Source: Lactarius indigo (taxonomy: Eukaryota > Basidiomycota > Agaricomycetes > Russulales > Russulaceae). Taken from it: a stretch of 64,000 nt of DNA. Below are positions 57,469 through 64,000 of the stretch, piece by piece. A program made the translations under genes and the position numbers. How positions within the stretch are numbered: the stretch's first letter is position 1; every line of letters begins with the position of its first letter. The notes under the pieces are model-generated. The model saw only the letters and a program-made list of their open reading frames with translations, was not told the DNA's origin and did not search any database. The stretch lies in NCBI GenBank assembly GCA_025766275.1, contig JAFKAC010000062.1, positions 248,001 to 312,000 on the forward strand, in the 5' to 3' direction.

Positions 57469-59044
57469 ACACATTGCATCTTTTGTCGGGAACCTTGAAA
57501 TTTCCCACTTCTTAATACGGCAAGGTGTAAAGACGATGTCCAAGGACAAGCGTGGTTGGGTCCCATTGCACCATGCATCACGACATGGACATCTTGACCT
57601 CGTGGAGATGCTGTTTGAAGGTGGCGCAGACGTCAACGTGTGAAATGCAAATGAGGTGACTCCGCTAGATCTCACATCGGGCCACGGGAATCTCGAGGTT
57701 GTTTGCTTCCTAATCGAGCACGGAGCAACTGTGAACTGCTGTAACAAGCGAGGCTGGACTCCTCTCCACACAGCAGCACGAAACGGCCAGTTTGACGTCG
57801 TGCGGTTTTTTCTCGACTGTGGTATTGGCGCCCATGTGCGAAATGGTAGTCATAGCACTCCGTTGATCCTAGCATCATATGGTGGACATATGGAGGTGTC
57901 ACACCTTCTGATCGAGCACCAGGCTGACATGAATTCCATCAGTGATGGGGGATGGATGTCGCTACACTCAGCATCACGATATGGTCATGCTGATGTTGTG
58001 CGACTCTTACTCGACCATGGGGCGAATCCAAATGTCCGAAAAGCCAATCTCTGGGTTCCACTCCATCTCGCATCTGCTAATGGACATCTCAAAGTTGCGG
58101 AGTGGCTCATCGAACGCGGCACAGAAATCGATGTTTGGAATGATGAACAGAAAACTCCGTTGGACCTGGCATCTGGAAACGGGGAGCTCGAAGTTGCACG
58201 CCTGTTGGTCAGGTGCGGTTCAAACGTCAATTCACAGGATAAGGAGGGCTGGACTCCATTACACTCAGCTGCACAGAATGGACACCTCAGTCTCGTGGAG
58301 CTGCTTCTCAATTCTGGTGCGGACATTAGCATGCGGAATAGCGGCGAACAAGCACCGATAGATCTTGCGCATGAAAACCGGAAACACAATGTTACGAACT
58401 TCCTAGCAAGGCATTTAGGAGAATTACAAACCCTAAATATGGTCAACTCGACTCCATTGGAAGCAGGGTCACAAAACAACATTCCTGACTTGATTGCCGA
58501 GATCATGGAACCACAACCGTACATCAATGATTCATCTAATGATGAAGAGAACAATTCATTGCATAGTGCTATAGAAAACGGACACATTGGCTTGGTCCAG
58601 AGACTACTTGACTGCGGTGCAGATGTCGACCAAAGAAACAATGTACTCCAGACTCCGAGTCTGTTAAATCACTTGAATGTAGCATTAAGGGATGGGAAAC
58701 TCAAAATTGCAAGGACATTAATCAAATATGGCGTGGATGTGAACTCTCGAGATGCCCGTGGCTGGACCCCATTGCATAGAGCAGCACGATACGGGCATGC
58801 AGACATTGCGTGGTTGTTGCTCAACAACGGCGCCGATATCAATGCCACTCAGCGGGATAATGCCACTGCATTGCATATCGCATCGGCCTTTGGTCATGTC
58901 AAGATGGTACAGTCGCTTCTTGAACAGGGAGTGAATTTGCAAATACGGAGCGTGTATGACAGAACGCCTTCTCAAGATGCACGGGCACATGGACACCGGG
59001 AGATTGCGCAGTTATTGTCAGAGTATGACATCAGTGAAGTATAG

Positions 59045-60559
59045 GAACCAACGAACAAGCGACAAGGGCCGCCACTGGCAGTGCCATGGTATACTAGTAT
59101 GGTATATGATGCTTAGATTGGACACGAATGCCACTGTAATAGAAGCCACTCACTGTTCATTACTGTACTGATGTAGTATGTCCCCATGGTACAAGATATG
59201 ACATCATTTGTGTTTTTTTTTTTTTAATTCTGGGACAGTCTTGGGCCCGGGACAGCAAGATATTACAAGACCGGTTGTCGCATAGTGAAATTCAAAGGTA
59301 GAGCTGAGCTCCAAGCTGAGCTCACATGCATCCGTGTACGTGAATAGCCAAGGCCAGAAGCCACCCCCAAAGGGAAGCAAGGTAAATGATTGGAGGAGAA
59401 TGGTCGGGATCATTCCATGGAAAGAGAAGAACGGAATGGAACAGGGGTTCGTTTATGCCCTTGTAAACAAATTGTACTTGTCGGCCCTGTATCTATCCCT
59501 CGTTTTCTGGGCCCACTGGCGCCTACCCGTCTGGCACACTCATCACAAAGGTGTGCATCCAGAGATCTCGAAGAGGGCATATAAACGACGTAAACACCTA
59601 CTATAAATATACACCACATGAATGGACTTAACACTGACGCTGTATCCCCTGGCGTAGTTCTTCCTCTGAGTTATGTGCCAAATATATAGATAAAGTGAAT
59701 TGGAACGGGCTTTGTGCTGCTAGTCCTAGCATGCACTGGTGACAGTGGGAGCGCGTTCCTCGTCGAGACCCCCGGCAGGATGTAATGAAGATAAGGATGG
59801 GTGGTGGTGAGCTGCTGAGCGGGATGTAGAGCTATCACACCAAGTATGACACGATCCAGAAATTGTATGAATGGTGCCATCAAAAACTGAACACTGAATA
59901 GTAATTCGCCATCTAGCGTACCATGATCTTGGGAGGGTACTGGCGAATTCTGCCTCACTCTCGCCCGGACCATTTTGGGCCGGTGCTTCAGTGACTAATT
60001 GCAGGCCCCCGATAACGCTGAATAAGGTCGGGTACTATCCCACCCGGCTTGTTGCAAATGTCACACACTTGCAAAATCTTGTGCAAAATTGAAAAGATCT
60101 CATAATATCAGCACTTTCTGGGGATCTTTTCTTCCTGAAAAAAAAACAGTGTATTAAATAGGTTCTATAGATATGAATGAGATCATATAAAAAAGGGAGG
60201 ATCAGTCCAAATTTACAAGTACAGAAAAATTGTATTTGTGAGGGTATTAACTGGAATGGGGTGTCCATGCCCCCAGATCTGGGCAATCTCATACTCACAC
60301 ATGCAGATCCTTTGCTGGTATGATAGAATAACTTACCAGCACTATACACAATGAATTTAGAGTTAGTATCTTGAGCTGATTGAGCTGCAGAAACAAAACT
60401 CACCTGGGCGCTAAGCTGGGCGCTGAACATGCTCAAAAGTGCATGCATGAGTAGTTGTGGGCAGAGGGTGGAAGGGAAGGGGTTAAAAGGTTGGCAGTCC
60501 GGGATGGCAATAGGATATGATATTAATATGAGAGGAATGAACCAGGATGTTGAGAAGGG
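59045..60559. other. Intergenic after the NLR
   Basis: Anonymous A+T-rich sequence. A T-run of about 13 at 59213 and repeated GAGCTGAGCTC-type words near 59305-59325 were noted. Short frames only (for example 59334-59606, 90 codons) with no family. Confidence 0.35.
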
Positions 60560-61112
60560 AGATGAAGTGTTATGAACTCTTTACTTGGACTCTTTCCTTT
60601 ACTTACCATCCCATTTGTTACGGTACGAACTGATTGACCTTTTGTGTACAACTCATGACTGGTTATGACTATGGTCTGGTATTGATATTAGTCATGGACT
60701 CTTACATCGTACCAGTCAGCATAGTAGTTTACATGTGATTGTGACTTGTGCATGACTCATTCCTAGGATAGCTGTACTAGGGTTTGAGCTAGTTACGCTA
60801 TTGGTTCTTTACTATTCCAGCAGTGCTTTAAAGCCCGCGTGTATCTGTATAAGTAGTCACTTTGAAAGACCAAGAATCCCCATCTTGGTCTTCTTCAATC
60901 CACCTCTTTGACTTGTCTCCTGCCTGCCTTAGTCTCGGACTAAGTGTACTTCCACTCCTGTCCACCAAGGGATAGACTTCTTTCATCTTTTGCTGCAGTG
61001 TGTGCCTAAGTGCCCCTGTTCAGCCAAGCATTGGGTTGACATGTGATCCCCATTCGCACATCCTTTGCTAAGTTGATTATGCCTATTTGAAGTCCAAGTT
61101 GGACTAACGCCG
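60560..61112 (+). repeat. Probable LTR or LTR-like retroelement leader, with hairpin
   Basis: Non-coding stretch with a TATA-like GTATAAGTAG at 60847, followed at 60867-60891 by a perfect 9-bp inverted repeat (AGACCAAGA, 7-base loop, TCTTGGTCT). It then leads into the retroelement ORF at 61113. This TATA-hairpin arrangement suggests an LTR U3-R junction. No matching second LTR is inside the window. Confidence 0.4.
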
Positions 61113-61835
61113 GTGGAGTGTAACATTAAGACCAAGATCTTCATTGTGGTGTACTCAACCAGAGATCAGTGGACGTCCTTCTGTCCTTATCACATTGAAC
61201 AACGAGGAGACCGCAACGTACCAACAAGATTCTTAGGAGCAGCTCAGTGGAGAGAACAAGGAGAAGATACTGGGTATTTTGTAGAGTTCAATGGTCCTAA
61301 CTGTTTCCGACCCATTGAGTTCAATTTCGACCACCTCTGTTGGACCAAGGTTACTTGGAATCCCATAGATCATCGCTGGGATATTGTACAACCAGCAGGA
61401 AGAAATTACAACTGCGATATCGACACATGAGAACTCAACAGCCGTGCAGACTACAGACCCATTGACGGACAAGCACAAGAACACACAGACGAAGGAGTCA
61501 GTGGAGAAGAAGCCTCTGACGGTCAAAGATCGTCAAGCAGAGGAACCACGCCAGCAGAGGATGCCAGCCTAGGAGCCATTGGTGACCGTATCATACAGCA
61601 AACTGAGTCTCTCACCATTCATCCAACCGAACCAGAAGTAATACACATTCATAGCCCAGTAGTTGCCATGGCCACTGCCACCATAATGCAAGAGGAGGTA
61701 CAACTAGCCACTGACACTATAGAACAATTGGCTCGCGAAGAACAATGATGCATCGCAGAAGAAGCACAAGCTATATTAGCCCTCATCAACCCACATATGG
61801 GACATCGCATGACTGACATGTTGAGACGCGACTGA
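61113..61835 (+). pseudogene. Degraded retroelement ORF
   Basis: The first part reads TGYFVEFNGPNCFRPIEFNFDHLCW and WNPIDHRWDIVQPAG. A frame change near 61430 leads into an acidic, Gln/Glu/Ser-rich part, GEEASDGQRSSSRGTTPAE, IIQQTESLTIHPTEPEVIH, ending INPHMGHRMTDMLRRD at TGA 61833. An in-frame TGA at 61746 splits LAREEQ from CIAEEAQ. This arrangement resembles the leading ORF of Agaricomycete Ty3/gypsy elements, but I cannot assign a function. Confidence 0.45.
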
Positions 61836-61839
61836 TAAA

Positions 61840-62345
61840 GTCACATGTCTCGTGGGATCTGATTGAGTCAGCCCACATACTATATACGGTATCTGTCCCT
61901 TACGGACTTATGGACACTCCGGACTCATACGGACCGCTTTTGTTTATCTTTATTGTTAGATCCATATATGGTTCTTATTGTTCTTTCTATTGTTAAGATA
62001 CCGGCATTGTCTGCTTTAGGCAGCTATTGTTCTCTGCCATCCAATGGCATTTCTCCCTCTGGCGCACAGACCACCTGTATTGTGTTTGGGTCACCAGTGC
62101 GCACAGACCATTATTAGCTAAGCGTCCTGTATATAAGGACTGCTGTTTTCGCCTCTACACTTCAGAGTTCCCTTCACCTCTGAAGTGTAAGTCCTATCTC
62201 TTTACTTCTCTTTTACCTTTGCTCATAGACGTTCCTTTATAGTAACTTGTCTACTAGGTACGCAGTTGTAATAGAGTTCCCTTCACCTCTGAAGTTAACT
62301 TGTCTACTAGCTGTTCAAGCTTATCTCTTGCTTGTTAGTTCTGCG
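61840..62345 (+). repeat. Second LTR-like segment with TATA and hairpin
   Basis: Non-coding. TATATAAGG at 62130 is followed at 62159-62186 by a perfect 9-bp inverted repeat (ACTTCAGAG, 10-base loop, CTCTGAAGT). The hairpin core AGAGTTCCCTTCACCTCT recurs near 62273, and AACTTGTCTACTAG occurs at about 62243 and 62297, so a segment of this leader is duplicated in tandem. Confidence 0.45.
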
Positions 62346-62639
62346 CTTCAACATGACAACGATGTGGCTATCCATCGAGCCATTGGACCAGATGTAGCCG
62401 ATCCCCCTAGTGGAGGAGGTGGACCCCCTGGAGATCTACCAGGAGGAGGACTGCCGTCACGAGGGAATGGATTCAGAGGATTCCTGGGAGGATTTCTGTT
62501 GATAAGTGGCCCGCGTGCACTTAGCAGCTCTAAAGGACTTGCAGATATGGACTGCTTTAGATAAGATACATTGGACCTGTAGATTAGATTATATGATCTG
62601 TACAATCTAGGACTTCTTAGCTTATCTATGACATCATGT
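62346..62639 (+). other. Gly/Pro-rich gag-like relic
   Basis: The frame reads DPPSGGGGPPGDLPGGGLPSRGNGF then GGFLLISGP. It resembles the Gly/Pro-rich start of the gag at 63002 onward (FPGGPPGGGHLGGGLPGAG), so it is probably a fragment of a related gypsy gag cut off by the next LTR-like segment. Confidence 0.45.
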
Positions 62640-63001
62640 AGAACACTCTGGACATTTCATTGTACTCCTTCCTTTGTTCTCTTTACAGCGTTATCTTTAT
62701 TGTGATGTCACTATGATATCATACTTGTCTAGACTTTCTTTTGTTCTGGTCGCCTTGTTCTCCTTTGGTACATTCCTTTTGTCCTGTATGTAGAACAACG
62801 CTCCTTGTATTCCATGACCCTATGTTACTGTCCTTGTACTAGTGTCACACCTCTGTATAGTATAAGTAGAGTACTCTGTACGCCCTGGTCCACATCAGTT
62901 CTCACTCTGCTGTGTGCCAGGTAAAGTCTCTCTCCTGTAATACTATTATCAGTTCTCACTCTGCTGTGTGCCAGACTTCCACTTTGCTTCACTCTGCTTG
63001 A
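62640..63001 (+). repeat. Third LTR-like segment with a 27-bp duplication flanking an intron-like spacer
   Basis: TATA-like GTATAAGTAGAG at 62859. A 27-bp word is present at 62894-62920 and again at 62948-62974. The 54 bases 62921-62974 begin GTAAAG and end CCAG, so the duplication has the form of a small spliceosomal intron. Confidence 0.5.
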
Positions 63002-64000
63002 CACTCCTGTGCTGCTTCCAGTCACCCTCTATATCTCACCACAGTACTATCAGTCCACTGTGAGTATAGTTCTTATGTGTCTGTTCATCAATTTCCTGGA
63101 GGACCACCAGGAGGAGGACATCTGGGAGGAGGATTACCAGGTGCAGGTCTCATCGTTCCTCCCCAGAATAACAAACTAGTTGGAGAAGCACCCACAGTAT
63201 TTGACGGAGAATGCACCAAAGTCGAGGCATTTCTGACACAATGGCATGTCTATTGGGGCATGAACGCAGATGAGGGCATCATGGCCACACCATATCAGCG
63301 TGCCTTACTCTTCCTATCATACATCAAAGGCGTCATTGTTAGTGAATGGGTACTGGCGCTGCTTACTTGGCTCAATGGCCAAATACAAGCGGGTATACCC
63401 CGCACCAGTGAAGGACTATGGAACAAAGTTATGCACAGCTTCGTGCAGCGTTTCAGGAACACAATGGAGCAAGAACAAGCTCAATACGAACTCAAGAAAG
63501 GTGTCAAGATGATGGGAGGCAATCTAGATGAGTATTGCACCCAATTCGAACAATTAATACGCTGCGCTCAGTATCGACTCGACGATCCGCAGACGCTGGA
63601 TCTACTTGCGAGTGGACTACCAAAAGATCTATATGAAAAGGTCTACACCCTTGACAATCCACGCAACTATCATGAATGGAAAGAAGCAGCTACCACCCGC
63701 CAACAACAATACCTCCATCTCAAGGCAGTATTAAACAAGGGAGTTTCACAAGGACAAGGGCAAGGGCGACAGTGCCAGCAGCGACAGTGGCAAGAACCAC
63801 CAAGAAGTTCTTGGCAACCAAGGAATCTGCCCCAAGATCCAAATGCAATGGACACATCGGCAGATCGAATTCGAGGGTGACTCACAGGAGCCAAGGATAT
63901 ACTCGCTCCTCATCCCCCATACTGACCTCGAGGAGGATTCTTACAGAGAGGAGGAGGATGTAACAATCAAAGGCCAGTCACTTGTTATAATTGTGGAAAG
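63002..64000 (+). pseudogene. gag: Ty3/gypsy gag, partial at window edge
   Basis: Capsid-type gag: Gly/Pro-rich start, then KLVGEAPTVFDGECTKVEAFL, MNADEGIMATPYQRALLFLSYIKG, VQRFRNTMEQEQAQYELKK, LDEYCTQFEQLIRCAQY and YHEWKEAATTRQQQY, the retrotransposon gag domain. A Gln/Arg-rich nucleocapsid follows and ends at the window edge inside a zinc knuckle, PVTCYNCGK. The frame has no ATG between the stop at 62999 and the coding part (a GTG stands at 63077), so an upstream exon may supply the start. Two in-frame TGAs (63878 and 63923) interrupt it, both where CGA would give Arg (RG-R-LTGA, PY-R-PRGGF). The element continues past 64000. Confidence 0.8.

Larger units (their letters stand above)
47690..59044 (+). 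pseudogene. Goodbye-NACHT-ankyrin NLR, split by a DNA transposon and one TGA
   Basis: Fungal NOD-like (STAND) receptor, a class linked to non-self recognition and programmed cell death. Exons: 47690-47962, 48019-48072, 48124-48319, 48372-48524, 48582-48620, 48678-48719, 48770-48940, 49005-49029, 49091-49690, 49741-51086, continued at 57477-59044. Phases all join to 1,488 residues when the insertion and one target duplicate are skipped. The N-terminal Goodbye domain runs about residues 1-230 (NILNAVDKYAEQTGINL, CLSPVVQFVHAFSAILGEAAG, LHIYTEIPLDPLM). NACHT: Walker A GSGKS at about 49010 split between exons, Walker B YIIIDALDEC, and CVTSRPEADI. The ankyrin array starts near 50570 and holds a dozen or more repeats on both sides of the transposon. 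A TGA at 57641 (ADVNV then NANEVTPLDL) is the only other lesion. Confidence 0.92.

Overview
The window looks like nuclear DNA of a filamentous basidiomycete, most likely an Agaricomycete. Protein-coding genes are cut by many short GT..AG introns of about 45-90 nt. The gene families are fungal: a COT1/Orb6-type NDR kinase, a MUB1/SamB MYND protein, a Goodbye-NACHT-ankyrin NLR, an ent-kaurene-oxidase-like P450, and Ty1/copia and Ty3/gypsy elements. No rRNA, tRNA or CRISPR array was recognised by eye.

Layout. 0.7-11.3 kb holds conserved single-copy genes: an M1 aminopeptidase, a conserved protein of unknown function on the minus strand, THG1 and a forkhead factor. All four are interrupted by 1-2 nt frame changes. 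11.3-19.5 kb is gene-poor, with a cupin-like secreted protein and a broken CK1-type kinase fragment. 19-30.2 kb is a tandem duplication of a P450 gene. Copy 1 is broken by small indels. Copy 2 is clean across 11 exons (504 aa) but is split by a 5.65-kb antisense copia element with identical 299-bp LTRs and a 5-bp target duplication. 31-38.3 kb is a clean gene block: NDR kinase, MUB1/SamB and POP4. 39.8-46.4 kb has a seven-helix integral membrane protein, a broken family with a GDSG motif, and mitochondrial ribosomal protein uL30m (MRPL33).

47.7-59.0 kb is a large NLR gene (Goodbye, NACHT, ankyrin repeats). It is interrupted inside the ankyrin array by a 6,382-bp DNA transposon. The transposon has G-rich terminal inverted repeats and a perfect 8-bp target duplication, and removing it with one duplicate restores the ankyrin frame exactly. 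The element encodes one protein of about 1,886 residues in seven exons: an N-terminal Cys/His zinc motif, a core resembling P-element/THAP9 transposases, and a C-terminal PHD-like finger. This is the most novel object in the window. 60.5-64 kb is a mosaic of Ty3/gypsy-like pieces running off the right edge.

A theme across the window is that otherwise open reading frames (copia gag-pol, the transposase, the NLR, and two gypsy ORFs) are interrupted in frame only by TGA, six times in total, at positions where CGA would restore an arginine. This is what CpG-methylation decay would produce. The copia case may instead be readthrough.
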